Positions 1 to 12,817 are shown, counted from the stretch's first letter. The stretch is DNA of 64,000 nucleotides from Taxillus chinensis (GCA_023512835.1 CM042090.1:23898148-23962147), one strand, 5' to 3'. Notes: generated by a model not told the origin, from the letters alone. Numbers and translations: made by a program.

Positions 1-308
1 TGAAAAATATATCTTTCATCTCTTTTCCACATCAACTAAACACCTATTTTTTTCATGTATTTTCTTTTCATCTATTTTTTTTTTATCTTTTTCCTGTAAA
101 TTCTTCCAACTATATTTCACAAAGGGTAAGGGAAAACTAAGGTACAGAGCATTTTGATTGATTGATTGATTTATAGATTTGCATGTGACAGGGGTACCGA
201 TAAGGTACTAAAAAGCCTGAAAAGGAATACATAAGTAATTTAAGAAACCCATAAAAGAAGAACTAAGAAGAATGAAAAACCAAAAAAACCCTGAAGAGCG
301 CTTACGAA
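1..308. other. 3' flank of SBT-A; duplication boundary
   Basis: No gene seen. AT-rich. From about position 146 the sequence matches the 3' flank of SBT-B (from about 23993), starting at the shared AGAGCATTTTGATTG, so one edge of the duplicated block lies near here. Confidence 0.6.
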
Positions 309-3300
309 TCAAAGAGACACAGCCAATGGACTCCTGACCATATGAGATCCATCGCTCCAAGTGTACCATCCAAACCCGTACCCACCCCCGTACTTTTCCC
401 TTATCGTCGCCTTGTTTCCCGCCTTCACCGTAATCGTGAAGCTCCTCTTCTCTCCCACACGCTCGAACCGCAGCGCTGTCGGCGACACCGTCACTGAATA
501 TCCCTGCGGTGGCTTCACCGCCGACAAGTACACGCTCTTGCCGTCGCCACCCACGTTGGTCACCGTCCTCCTCACCGACACCGTGCCGTTAAGCTTCGGA
601 ATGGCTAGGGATGGGTAATTGAGATTGTTTGGTGCCGGAGGCGTTTTAGGACACTTGAACGACTTGTCTATGCCGTGTATACGTACACCTACGCTGCAGA
701 GATAGAGGCGATAGTCTGCGTATGACGCGTCGTACACCAGCCCAGGGTCCGCCGCCTTCGCCGGCCGGAAGTGACCCGATCCAAACTGGAATGGGTCCGC
801 TGGTTTGCCGGTCCAATCCGTCAGCAACGATCCCATGTTGTTGCGCAGTCCAGCTGTTGCACAAAAAATTAATGCCCAAACTAGAAGTGAATACCCACGA
901 CCGGGAAAGAAATTAAGGAAACAGCAGCGTTGTGCAGCAATCAATATATAGAACAACAACCGACCGGTACATTTTTAGTTACCGGTGGTCATGAGAGCGG
1001 ATCTTATGGCCGCTGTGCTCCACGATGGGTGGATGGCCTTGACGAGCGCGGCGGTGGCCGCGACATGAGGGCATGACATTGATGTGCCGGATAAAATGTT
1101 GTACGGGACGACCCTGTTGTCAGAGGACAAATATGTTGGCGAATCCGCACCGGTCCATGCCGCCAATATGTCCACTCCTGGAGCCGTAATGTCCGGCTGC
1201 CCCATCACACCAAACAGCAGAGATTTTCATTAGGAAAATACATAAATTCTACGGCAAGCTAGAAGCCAAGGACAACTGGACAAGGGTCTTCATCAGTGTC
1301 ACAACCCCTTTTAAAACAAACACATCAGTAACTTTTTATTGGGTATTGTATTATCATTGTCTTGGGCACTTTTTTAGCATATACAGAATAGAGAGATGTT
1401 ACCTTGAGAATGTATGGATCGACGACGTTTGGGCCTCTGCTGGAAAAGGAAGCCATGGTGGGTGCAGGCTTGGTGTGCAATTCCGTCTTTGCGGGGATAA
1501 TGTTCGCCGTGGGGGCTTCGGTTGTGTTGATGTATCCGAGGATTTTGATGGCATCACTAGAGCCCACACTGGTTGCCGGAAGCACATGTGTGTCCACCGT
1601 TATCATGTTTCCGTCAGCGGGAGAGTTTCCCAAGATGAACCCAGCCGCCCCTGCCCTTTTTGCTTCCATGCCCTTTCCAACCTCGGTCCCATTTCCACTC
1701 AAGCACAGCACAATCTTGCCTTTGGCCTTCTTGGGGGAGAGCGAGCCAGGCAGGCATTGTCTGTGTCATATCCACGCGTGCCCCCACAATTACAAATCAA
1801 TCATAAAAACAAGAACAAACACACCCATATATTAAAACTAACTACTAATTAACTACCAATATTCACGGTATATATATGCATACATTATCCAAACACACAT
1901 GACACACCCACACATGCACAAACAAGAATCGGGAACATCGTGCAAACACTTACCCAAAACCACTGACAAGACATGATAAGTACTAAGAGTGGTATATTTT
2001 ATCTCACTTAGACCTGATATATATATATATGTACATTTAAGTCAATATGGACGTATTTATTCCATGGCAACCGACCCAAATTCTATCAGATTCAGTGGGA
2101 GAGATTGATTACCCCGCGATATATGAATGGGGAACATTTGGACCGACCACTTCCGCAGCATAAACCAACGGGTAATGCTTATTCTTCTCCAGCTTATATG
2201 GAGTAACCGTTTGTCCCTGCAAATTAGACAACAAAACATTAATCGCTTACAGAATAGAATGGGCACGCAGCGGTTTCGCTTAGCTAACTTAACGACTTGT
2301 TGGAGTTGAATTATTAAAAGCGAGTTTAAAATTTTTACAGGAATTCTCAGCCCGTTCCCGAGCACGACAGGCGAAGTAAACGTTCGATCGATGGTGCTCG
2401 CGCCGACGGTGATGATCCAGGGAGCAGGATTCGACAGAGTCGACGGCGCAGGTCCGTTGTTGCCGGCGCTGCAGACGGCCACAATGTCGCGCTTGAGCGC
2501 ATGAAACGATCCGATTGCAATGGCGTCATCGGTGTAGTTGATTGGCTTAGCATTCACAATGGACATGCTGAGAACGTGGACGCCGTCACCAATGGCGTCG
2601 TCGATGGCGGCGATCATGTCCTCCGCGAAGCACGTGTTTCCGTCATCCTTTGGAGCGCCTGGGGTGGCCCAGCAGGCTTTGTAGATGGCGAGGTGGGCGA
2701 GCGGGGCGCCGCCGGATGCGATGCCGGCCCCCAAGCCCCCCAGGAGGGAGGCGTGACGCACGCGCCGACCGCCAACGGTGGAGGATGTGTGGGTGCCGTG
2801 GCCGTCCATGTCACGTGGGGATAGGTAGTCGATGGTTCGGTTTAGAGGCCCATAATTAGCCTCGTAGCCCTTGATGTAGTATCGAGCTCCAATCAACTTC
2901 CTACAAAATAAATAATATTGTACAAAATTTAGGAAAAATCTAATGTTAAACCTTGCGACGAAATTTGCTTGCATATATATATATATGATGAGCTAAAGAC
3001 AATCTACAATTTTCGTATATCACCTAGTTATGTGTTTATTTTTTATCTGAATGTAAGACCTCGCTCACAAGAATACAGGAAAAAAAGGGTTGTTACGATC
3101 ATATATAACAAATCTAGGATAGGTGTTATAATATTATTAATACTATTTCTATTAGTAACCAAGATTAATACAAGTTGGTGGTTTTCATAAAGGTATCCGA
3201 TGATATTGAAGGACCATCAGATGCATCAATCTCACAAATATAATTGTGTTGTGGGGGTCACATCATTATTAGCATCGACCATAGAGTATACTAAAAACAA

Positions 3301-6300
3301 AACTTTTGGCATGGGAATGAGAGAGGGCTTGGAAGTCACAAGGCCCCAAGGGAACAAACCAAGAAGCATTAAAAAAACAGCGTCAGCCTCAAATCCACTC
3401 AAAATTCATACTTTACTCTTGTTTACAAATGTCTACGGCACACGTTGGATGCAGGACCTTCGTGCAGCCGTCAAACCATCGGTCTAAATGTATCACATAC
3501 AAATAATAAAAATAAAATAATAATAATGATAATAATAATAATAATAATAATAAATATTGTATATTTTATTTAAAAAAAAAGCAATTATAAAGTATATATG
3601 TTTGTATTATAATAAAAACTAAATGTATATTATTACTATTTTAATTTAAAATATAAATTAATTATATTTAAATTTAGTTTTATATTTATTAATCAGTTGA
3701 TCCAATCAAATATTATTTGATTGCAAATATATTAATATTTAAATTAATAATATCATTTACATCTTTTATTATTTTTAACTTAAATATGAAATACATACTA
3801 TCAAAAGTTAAAGATATTCTCACAATACATAACTTATATCATAAATAAAATAATTTGTAGATGGACATTAATTAGATACAAATTTAGTTTTGAAAAATAT
3901 TAATATGGTGATTTAATACTAAATAATCTAATTAAATATTATTTGGTCGAATAATTATAAAATTACTTATATCATACATAATATATTAGTTTATACTAAT
4001 ATATTATATAATTATATCACTTGTATTTTATATGCATATATTTTATATTAAAATATTGATTCTACTTTTCAATGTTATTTTTATTAAAATATACGTATAT
4101 ATACTTTATAATTGATATTCTTTTTTAAAGCAAAACATTTACTTATTATTATTGTTGCTATTAATGTTATTTATATGTCACATTTAAAGTATATACACTA
4201 ATTATGTAAACATAGTAATAATAATCATTTACGACATATATAATTATCAACGAATTCCCTGACACCCTGACATCAGTTATTATATTTTAGATACTCAACA
4301 ATTATCATATTATTGATGTTCTATATGATATATATATATATATATATATGTATTTATAAATTATAATCAATAAGTAATAACTTGAATATCGAATAATAAT
4401 AATTTAAATAATACAATTATCATTAGTAATAAATGATAATACATTAGTGAAAACCTAATTAATATAATTATATAACATAATTATCATATTATTTTTATTA
4501 TAAGTAATACAATATTATGAAAAGTTATGTTTCTCAAATTTGTTTTTCTTAATATAATTAAAACTTATTTTTGTTATAAGTAATACAATAATATGATTAT
4601 TTTTGTATAATACTAGTTATTGAGTGTAAGTGTATATATATATATGTATATATATTTTTTAGTATGATACGTATACATATACTATTATAATTATAAGTAA
4701 TGTTATTAGTTAATTGAATAATACTAACAAGTTTGATATACTAAAAAATATATGGTGAGAGTGAGTTTTGAATTTTCATAGTATGTATTTCATATTTGGG
4801 TTAAAAGATTAAGTAATAAATCATGTAAATGATACTACAAGTTTATATATAAATGTATTTATTGATCAAATAATACTCGATTTGATCATTTAATTTTAAA
4901 TTAACCTATTAGTATTTTTAAAACTAAATTTCAATTAAATTAATATGACCAGTATCCTTAATTTATTTTATGTGTGATATGAGTCATCCAAGGTGAAATT
5001 GAGTTTTGAGTTTTTTTTATATTTGATAATATGTATTTCATATTTGAATTAAAAGTAATAAAATAGGTAAATGATATTAGTAATTTGAATATTAATATAT
5101 TTTCAATCAAATAATATTTGATTGGATCAACTAATCATAAATTAACTTATTAATAAATTTTAAACTAAATTTAAATCTAATTAATTTATATTTTATATCA
5201 AAAAAGTAATAATACATTTAGTTTTTAGTATAATACAAATATATATATACTTTGTAATTATTTTTTTTAATAAAGTATGCACTCTTTATTGAAATTATTA
5301 TAATCACTATAATTAATAATATTAATAATTAGAATTATCATAATTATTATTATTTATATGTTATATGATAAGTATATATATCTTTCACATAAGTGATAAG
5401 TTTAAGTAACAAAGGAGAGTTAGTATGATGGTTTGATAACTGCACATGTAAGGGAGAGATCCTTCATTCAAAACTCAGAAAGCTTATATTTTGCTGAATC
5501 TTTCGAGTGAAAATGGCTGCTGCTATGATGGTTTAAAAATAACTGCAAATGCTTGTTCATTCCGCATAAGCAAGCTGGCAAATTGGCGTCGAAAGAAAGA
5601 ACAAATTAATAAACTAGTAGCGCGGTATAGTCGCTATGGTAAAGCAAAACTAAGTTGGGTGGTCTCAATTAGTTGAAGCATCATATTGATGCATGTGTAT
5701 TTAGACAGTTAATGCAAAAAAAAAAAAAAGTAACCTTTATCTTTCCAACCGGTAAGTTTTACGAGAGTTGACGTACCTGTTACAGTGAGATGAATTAAAG
5801 GCGTCACCAGTTTGGCAAATACCTTTCCATGATTCGGGGATAGGCCTCATGCCTTTGTCACGGAAGCTCTTTGACTCCGGCCACACACCTGAACAATTTA
5901 CACTCACACAACCCAATCAGACACACCTTATCACAGAGACCAGTAACACAGTGTCAGTATAGCCTCGCTCCCGATCACTACATAAGCTGACAATGTTGAG
6001 TCACGTGAAACTCAACCAAAATACGCGTCAAAACAAACGCACAACACGAGATTGTATAGGCTCCATACACTAGATTAAAAATAATATGTAGTAGCTAGTA
6101 GAAATATTATCAATTATATTAACTATGTACCGGTGTCCAAAAGCCCAACAATGACTTGTTCGCCGAATTTGGCCTTGAGGAGAGTGGCTTCTCCGGCAGT
6201 GTTTGGCTTCAAGGAGACGCGCGGTCTTCCCACGTTTAAGCCGGAGAACTCCCACGACCTCGTTGTCTGCAGTGAATACTCCTGGCTCGGAAACACCGAC

Positions 6301-6427
6301 AGGACTTGAGGCAACTCTGTACATACGAAAAATAGCAAACATCTCTGACTGTCAATTCGAGTTATTTATGGGTAAGAGTTCGAGTCTCACCACTCACCGA
6401 TACATATATGGTTAATCTTTGTATAGA

Positions 6428-6476
<49 letters not shown>

Positions 6477-6557
6477 TTATCAGTAATAATTTTATATATT
6501 TGTATTTTCTTCCCCCCCCCCCCCCCCCCTATATATTTATGTATGTATGTATATATC

Positions 6558-6604
<47 letters not shown>

Positions 6605-6996
6605 TAGACACATACGGGAGAGCTTAGACGCTTGGAGTGGAGTGAGGAGTGCAGCGAAGCCATTGATGGAGTTCTTGTAGCTGTAGATTAGCGAGGCTCT
6701 GGCTTCATCTACAGTGTTTTTGACGGAGGCGAGGTACGAGGTGTGGGTTGCTTCTATCTCGTGGTGTGCTTGCTCGCTGCTGTGCTCCCCAAAGTACACT
6801 ATGTGCACCTGCTATCACCGCCGTCAAAATTAATTTCATAATGAATGAATTAAAAAAAATCAAATTACAATTGATAATCGTTTTTAAATTATTCAATTTA
6901 ATTATTAGCCGTTACCTTTAGTTTTTCTTGCAGGGCAAAGATGGAGATGGGAAAGAAGAGAAGCAGTAAGACTGTGGGTGCCATGACTACGCCCAT
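309..6996 (-). CDS. SBT5.6: Subtilisin-like serine protease, SBT5.6-type (copy SBT-A)
   Basis: Secreted subtilase (peptidase family S8) expected to act in the apoplast. Exons read on the minus strand: 6996-6916, 6808-6616, 6316-6131, 5888-5777, 2900-2339, 2216-2113, 1760-1403, 1196-983, 853-309. All junctions are GT-AG, phases match, and the total is 2355 nt (784 aa plus stop), normal for the family. Domains: signal peptide (residues 1 to about 23, [12 protein letters not shown]), I9 propeptide (from [11 protein letters not shown] to VLSVFPSQ), catalytic domain with Asp152 (DTG), His225 (GHGTHT), Asn338 (SAGNNGP) and Ser571 (GTSMSCPHV), a PA insertion around the residues [11 protein letters not shown], and a C-terminal Fn3-like domain (RRTVTNVGG). 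The multi-intron structure and the [14 protein letters not shown] and [18 protein letters not shown] stretches resemble SBT5.6; this assignment is by recall of the family, not a search. The ATG at 6996 gives the complete signal peptide; the in-frame ATG at 6984 is an alternative. The third large intron partner (2901-5776) carries a big insertion. Substrate unknown. Confidence 0.9.
3485..5400. mobile_element. Long inverted-repeat (foldback) insertion in SBT-A intron 4
   Basis: About 1.9 kb of extremely AT-rich DNA. The left part (about 3560-4030) is the imperfect reverse complement of the right part (about 4740-5290); for example AACTAAATGTAT near 3627 pairs with ATACATTTAGTT near 5210. The equivalent SBT-B intron lacks it and is about 1.7 kb shorter. 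Arms of hundreds of bases with a non-coding centre fit a long-TIR non-autonomous DNA transposon. Ends and target duplication were not resolved, and no transposase is visible. Confidence 0.55.
6428..6603. repeat. Microsatellite cluster in SBT-A intron 2
   Basis: A (CT)n run, a poly-C run of about 17 and a (TAA)n run of about 47 bases lie close together between exons 2 and 3. The SBT-B intron has only a short (TA)n and four AAT units at the same place, so these tracts expanded or contracted after the duplication. Confidence 0.85.
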
Positions 6997-7065
6997 CACT
7001 GTGGAAGAGAGAAGAGACCCTGGAAAAAGTGTTTACAGTTTACCGCTTGGGCTTGGTGGGGTGTG

Positions 7066-7073
7066 TATTTATA
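7066..7073 (-). promoter_or_regulatory. Candidate TATA box of SBT-A
   Basis: TATAAATA on the minus strand, 70 nt upstream of the SBT-A start codon. The same position upstream of SBT-B is changed to a TATAAAG-type box at 29114-29120, and the leader between box and ATG is a few bases shorter in SBT-B. Confidence 0.5.
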
Positions 7074-7931
7074 TTTGTTCTTTTCAGTTATGGATAACTA
7101 TTATCGTAATTAAAACAATTACGAATTGTATATAATACATATTGCGCCATATACAGGAATTAAATGCACTCTCGTATATCTTCATTCACATAATGGTAAA
7201 ATGACTTTAAAACCCTCACAATAATAACTAATAATATGGACAACAATTGTTTTTTTATAATTTATGTTTAGGATACACATGTTTAGGCAAGTGTAAGTTA
7301 TTTTTATGAAAATATCATAATTGAATAATTTATAAAATAATTATAAATTAAAAGACATATGGAGTGCCAACGAAGAATATTGTCACTAGTTAATTAATTC
7401 AATCGATTTAATAAGGTGTTAGCGTTAGTATTTCTTCATATTTCAAATTTTGATAGAACAGTGTTTACCTTATTATATTTGTTACTGCATATACAACATT
7501 TAATTTCGTGTTCCTAATCTTTTTTTCTGTCTTTTTTTTTTAAATGTCCTCATTAACTATGTACCAACCTGAACGAAAAGGGTGTAGTGTACGACTTCTT
7601 TATCATCCATCTTCAACAAATTTAGTACGTTTGTAGGTTGACTGCAAAAATACCAACCATGGGTAACTTTTGGGATTGAGACCATATCCCACCCCGTTTG
7701 CAATGCTTTATGCCTCGGGGCTCCCTTTGCAGTTGCTGAATCAATCTCACCTGATGCATGCATGGGTAAAAAGGCTATTATGACACCGAGAACACCACCC
7801 AACCTTTCTGGCTCAACAAATTTGGAAAACAAAGACCCCAAAAAAGTTGAGTTGTAATCTTTGACAGATCTCTTGACTTCCTTATGGTTTTTTGCTTTTT
7901 GTTTTGACTAATTAATTTATTTAGTTTTTAA
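7074..7931. other. SBT-A upstream region, no gene recognised
   Basis: The part up to about 7390 matches the SBT-B upstream region (29121-29400). The rest differs. An open stretch on the minus strand (7841-7557) has fairly normal codon content but matches nothing I recognise; it may be a captured or decayed exon. Confidence 0.4.
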
Positions 7932-8243
7932 GAGCACTCACACGCTTAATTAATTATTTAATTTTTGACTAATTAATTATTTAACACCACCACGATTGGA
8001 ATAATGAAATATTTCAACAAATTTATTTATATTAACGATAGTGATCACAAATTTTATTCGTGTGTTTTGACTATAAATTTTATTAAGATTTTAAATTTTG
8101 AGGCACTGGCTAATCAAATATGACTAACCGCTAACTCAAAGTTTTGTATCTAATAAAATTTTTAGTCACAAATTTTAAATCGAATTTGTGGCAAATGTTA
8201 TTTTATGTAAATAATTTTTTTTAAACATTTGATTATTTTACTC
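7932..8243. mobile_element. Old palindromic MITE upstream of SBT-A
   Basis: An imperfect inverted-repeat element bounded by TAA at 7929-7931 and 8244-8246, starting GAGCACTCAC and ending TTACTC. A related, also decayed copy sits at about 32390-32650 upstream of SBT-B, so it was present before the duplication. The TAA target duplication suggests the Tourist/PIF-Harbinger group. The ends are weak. Confidence 0.45.
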
Positions 8244-8400
8244 TAATTAAGAAAGTTATACACCATACAATATATAAAATTTTAAAAGGTATTTTTAAAG
8301 ATATATTTGGCAAATTAATAAAATTAATCTCAGAGTTAAATTACCAAAAATCGTTACTTGAAAGTCGGATAGAATTCAGGCACGACCTGACCCAATTTTG

Positions 8401-8453
<53 letters not shown>

Positions 8454-9060
8454 TTTATGGATAATTATGAGAAAACTTGACATGGTATGCCAGCACCGTA
8501 AGATCCACCTGTATGTTTGAAAGTTAAAGTGAATTATATATATTGATACAATAACTATTGGCCAGCAGGTATTCTTTTTCTATCATTATAATTCAATGAA
8601 TTGTTTTATATATATATATATATATCATTGGAGTTTGGAATGAATGGGAATTTCTTAAATATGAGCTGTAGACGTCAAATTCTAGGGGATGAATTTCTTA
8701 AATATGACCTGGAACGTCAAATTAGAGGGAATGCCAAATTACTTTGATAAGCCGCCTTTAGTTTTCAATAAATTAAATTTATTAAGGGCTCTGCACCATG
8801 TATTATATTTAGGGCTGTAACAATATAATGCAGTGACAAAAGATCTTGTACGATTCTTTAAAAATTCTCTGCGACAAGGTATTTTCTAGAAGAGTTGTAT
8901 TAAATTCTCAAAAATACAAACGGGAACAAAAGACATGTTATGTAAAGTGGACAGTTACGAAAACAAGGTAAGTTGGTTGATTACATAATAGATAAAGTGC
9001 ACAGACCTCTAACATGTTAGTGGGTAAGGACGATACTTGGACAACGTCTGACACATGTTA

Positions 9061-9600
9061 GTGCACAGACCTCTAACATGTTAGTGGGTAAATGCACACT
9101 GAATACGCGTTTTTTTTTTACGTGCGACATCTATTTCGAAAATAAATTTTTGAAAACAAAACGTTTTCGAGTGCCAAAAAATGAAAACAGTTAGCGTGCG
9201 TTTTTTTTTTTCAACTTGTTTTTTTTTTTCAACCATGTACTACTGCCCACCTCGTGCCAGCACCCGCACCTATGAGTTCAGGGACAAAAACGATGATGTT
9301 TTGCTATTATAAAATAAATAAAAATTAAAATAACAAATTAAACCACGCACGCTAGAACGCAGCCAGTGAATCTCTAAGTTCTTCGGCAACATCACCACCG
9401 TCCCCGCAAGCGATGACACAGCCAAAGCAGCGCCCGCCCCATATCTGAAGATTCCTCTCCGGCAACGATGCCGCAGCAAAAGCCGACGCCGTGTCCATTA
9501 ATCTACCCACACGCGATCAATCCCCCCGATGCAGCCAACCTAGATCCCACTTATGTGGACGCTGTCTTCTCCCGCCCGGCTGCTAGGAAGATCTAACAAA
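9061..9600. other. GC-richer island between the duplicated segments
   Basis: Within AT-rich DNA, about 9240-9600 is clearly GC-richer. It holds a 43-codon open stretch on the plus strand (9471-9596, MPQQKPTPCP to AARKI) of no recognisable family. Possibly host exon DNA carried in by a transposon. A 31-base direct repeat (8998-9028 and 9061-9091) borders it. Confidence 0.3.
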
Positions 9601-10005
9601 AAAGAGTTTGGCTTTGTCATTAAGAAAAAAGAAGTGCTATTCTAATATATCTTTGGATATATTGGGTTTAGTTTGTGTTCTATTTTATGGGTTTCTAGTT
9701 TTTCATTTTTTTGCGTCTATTTTTAAAGATATATTTGGCAAAATTAATAAAATTAATCTCAAAGTCAAATTACCAAAAATCGTTACTTGAAAGTCGGATA
9801 GAATTCAGGCACGACCTGACCCAATTTTGTTTCATATATATATATATATATTAGTTTATGGATAATTATGAGAAAACTTGACATGCTATGCCAGCACCGT
9901 AAGATCCACCTGTATGTTTGAAAGTTAAAGTGAATTATATATATTGATACAATAACTATTGGCCAGCAGGTATTCTTTTTCTATCATTATAATTCAATGA
10001 ATTGT

Positions 10006-10036
<31 letters not shown>

Positions 10037-10123
10037 TTGGAGTTTGGAATGAATGGGAATTGTCAAATTCCAGGGAATGCGAAATTACTTAGATAAGCCG
10101 CCTTTAGTTTTCAATAAATTAAA

Positions 10124-10164
<41 letters not shown>

Positions 10165-10189
10165 AGGACCCTACACCATGTATTATATT

Positions 10190-10497
10190 TAATGCAGAGC
10201 GACTTTTTATTTTATCTTTATATTTCAATAATATTTTTACTCATTTACAATTTCAACTTCAATAATTATTTCTATTTTATTTCTATTCTAGAATAATAAT
10301 TAATTTAATTTTTTTAAATTTTTTTTAATTAATACATGTGAAGAGAATGTAGAGAGATGATAGATAAAAATATTATAATATTAAATAAAAAGTCACTTTA
10401 TTAATCTTTATAAATAAAAAGTAAACTTTTATACGGAGAGTAAAAAAATAATATAATATTATTTAACTTTCTATTTATAAATAAAAGACTTACTTTA
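10190..10497. mobile_element. MITE-like insertion in second upstream repeat of SBT-A
   Basis: About 300 bp of AT-rich sequence interrupts the otherwise collinear match with 33210-33225 upstream of SBT-B. It contains no coding sequence. Ends were not resolved precisely. Confidence 0.4.
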
Positions 10498-10679
10498 ACA
10501 ATATAAAGCAATAACAAAGGTTATTGTACGATTCTTTAAAAACTCTATGCAACAAGGTATTTTCTTGAAGAGTTGTATTAAATTCTCAAAAATACAAATG
10601 GGAACAAAAGATATGTTTTATAAAGTGGAGAAAACATGTGAATAGTTATGTCAGGTAAGTTGGTTACATAATATATATT

Positions 10680-11466
10680 AATTTTTACATATGAATAATT
10701 TTTTATATGTAAAGTATTTAACTTATATTCCAACAATAATCTTTAAATTATATATATTTTTATTAAAATAGTATATTTTTTAATTTGCCTACAGTTTTCA
10801 CTTAATTTTTTCTCTTCAACATCTCGATCTCCATAGTCGTTTTCCACCACTGCGAGTCCTTGCTCATGGCGGATGAGGCCAACATAGTGAACCAGCTCAT
10901 CACCGCCATTGCCAACCTATAAGGAACAGCTTCGACGAATGAAAACGGCAGATCAAGACCCACTGGCGGAGACCCACACCCACAATCTGCGGCAGATCGA
11001 GACCCACCATCATTGAAGCGATCGTTGGTCTCCTGAGTCCTGACGTAGTCAAGGAAGAGCTCGATTCCAATGGCATTTTAGGTTTGTTAAAGCACCCCAT
11101 CGCTGAGCTAATTATGGATATGAGGGATGAGAGTTGGGCTAGGAGGATTGAAAGGAGGAGACAACAGATCGGATCGTGGAGAGTACGACATCGGTGTGGG
11201 AAAGGGAGGAGAGCCGAGAAAATGGGATGATTTTGGAGGCGATATTGGGGCCAGTAGAGATGCTGCGTTAATGGTGATGAGATGACGGAAACAATAGGTT
11301 TGAAATGCTAGAGAGACGAATTAGAAATAAATTTAAGTAATAAAATAATACCTATATAACAAATAGTAATTTTTTTAAAGGTAAAAAGTTATTATAGTAT
11401 TTTTTTAAATGAGCCTGTAGAGCATATATTTGAAGTATAGAGAGTTGTGTTGAGTTAAGACCATAC
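10680..11466. mobile_element. Insertion with coding-like debris, absent from SBT-B copy
   Basis: This stretch is missing from the matching place at about 33400 in the other copy. Its middle (10860-11290) is less AT-rich. It reads in pieces as MADEANIVNQLITAIANL and, after frame breaks, EAIVGLLSPDVVKEELDSNG, so it looks like a decayed gene or captured exon. I do not recognise the family. Confidence 0.35.
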
Positions 11467-11469
11467 TAA

Positions 11470-11764
11470 GAGCATTATTAATTGACTAGCTAAAAATTTT
11501 AATATATTTATTTATATAGAGTAATATTAGTCACCGATTATACTCGAGATCTGTATTTTAGCTAATAAACTTTATTAAAATTATAAACTTCGAGACAGTG
11601 ACTAGTCAAATTTGATTAAATTTTAATAAATTTAATTAGCTACTATCTCGAAGTTTATAATTTTAATAAAGTTTGTAATTAAAATATAGATCTCAAGTAC
11701 AATCTTTGACTAATATTAATCCATATAAATAAATATATTAAAATTTTTAGCTAGTTCACTGCTC
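11470..11764. mobile_element. Tourist-like palindromic MITE with TAA target duplication
   Basis: A 295-bp near-perfect palindrome (left half starts GAGCATTATTAATTGACTAG, right end reads GCTAGTTCACTGCTC) flanked by TAA at 11467-11469 and 11765-11767. The other copy of the block has the unoccupied site with a single TAA at 33420-33422. The three-base TAA duplication is typical of the PIF/Harbinger (Tourist) group. Confidence 0.8.
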
Positions 11765-11869
11765 TAAACTTGTACAACGTCTCTCCAATTAAGCCTCATA
11801 GTATGCAAACGATGCTTAGCACTATGATCCCCTCTCCCCTTTCTCTCTTCAGATAAGTAATTAAGTAGA

Positions 11870-12491
11870 CACAAGCACCACCCAGCTCGTGGTGTCAGGC
11901 AGTCTAGGTAAGGATGGCAACGGGGCGGATCGGATCGGGTAGTGAGTGACCCGATCCCACCCCGAACAAGTAAAACTAATACCCGAACCCGCCCCGCCCC
12001 AATGTCAGAGTCGGTTATCGTGCCCCGAGTCCGCCCGCCCGAAATTCTGATTATAGAACCCCGCCCTGCCCCGCCCGAACCGATGATAAATTATTAACCC
12101 AACCCGACCCTACTCGACCTAATTTAACAATTATTATTCTAATTGAATGAAATATGTAACATATAACATTGATAGGAAATCACAAGCACCACCCAGCTCG
12201 TGGTGTCAGGCAGTCTAGGTAAGGATGGCAACGGGGCGGATCGGATCGGGTAGTGAGTGACCTGATCCCATCCCGAACAAGTAAAACTAATACCCGAACC
12301 CGCCCCGCCCCAATGTCAGAGTCGGTTATCGTGCCCTGAGTCCGCCCGCCCCGAAATTCTGATTATAGAACCCCGCCCTGCCCCGCCCGAACCGATGATA
12401 AATTATTAACCCAACCCGACCCTACTCGACCTAATTTAACAATTATTATTCTAATTGAATGAAATATGTAACATATAACATTGATAGGAAA
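11870..12491. repeat. Two tandem copies of a 311-bp unit
   Basis: Unit 1 at 11870-12180 and unit 2 at 12181-12491 differ at only a few positions. Each contains the flanking sequence CACCCAGCTCGTGGTGTCAG followed by the GC-rich start of an inserted element (GGATGGCAACGGGGCGGATC). The duplication therefore took in both host flank and element end. Confidence 0.85.
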
Positions 12492-12817
12492 TCACAAACT
12501 AGCCATCAAAACATTAATACCAACTATCCAAAAATTCAAATGAAACAATAGTTTATACAAACCATTAATAAAAATCAAATACAAAACAATAAAATGAAGT
12601 ATAGCTTTAAACATCCAAAGTACCCAACCACTAAAACCAACAAAATACAAAAGGCACATCCATTTCTTTAATTGATCCAACTTTCATTTTCATAATAATC
12701 ATTAAGATATTTTGAATGTCCATATCTTCTTGTTTTGTAGATAATGTGCATACAAAACAAAAACATTTCAAACAAATAGTCAAAAAAAATTATAAATATA
12801 ACATCCGTTCAACTGGA

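Larger units (their letters stand above)
8291..10660. repeat. Tandem duplication of about 1.43 kb upstream of SBT-A
   Basis: The segment beginning TTAAAGATATATTTGGC at about 8291 recurs at about 9721 and continues in parallel through the TA microsatellite, the 'ATGAGAAAACTTGACATG' stretch and the 'ACCATGTATTATATTTA' stretch. SBT-B has a single copy (about 32690-33370). A GC-richer island (about 9240-9600) lies between the two copies and has no counterpart in SBT-B. Confidence 0.75.

Noticed and set aside
361..618. Plus-strand open frames over the SBT-A and SBT-B exons
   Set aside because: They are antisense shadows of the protease exons; the minus frames carry all family motifs.
5400..5480. 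Possible A and B boxes of a SINE in SBT-A intron 4
   Set aside because: Spacing and boxes are only loosely matched and no second copy or poly-A/T end could be defined.
6355..6407. tRNA-like T-arm (GAGTTCGAGTCTCACC) in intron 2 of SBT-A, also in SBT-B
   Set aside because: No acceptor stem, anticodon arm or A box around it; at most a SINE or MITE remnant.
7557..7841. 94-codon minus-strand frame upstream of SBT-A
   Set aside because: Plausible composition but no recognisable family, splice signals or conservation in the SBT-B copy.
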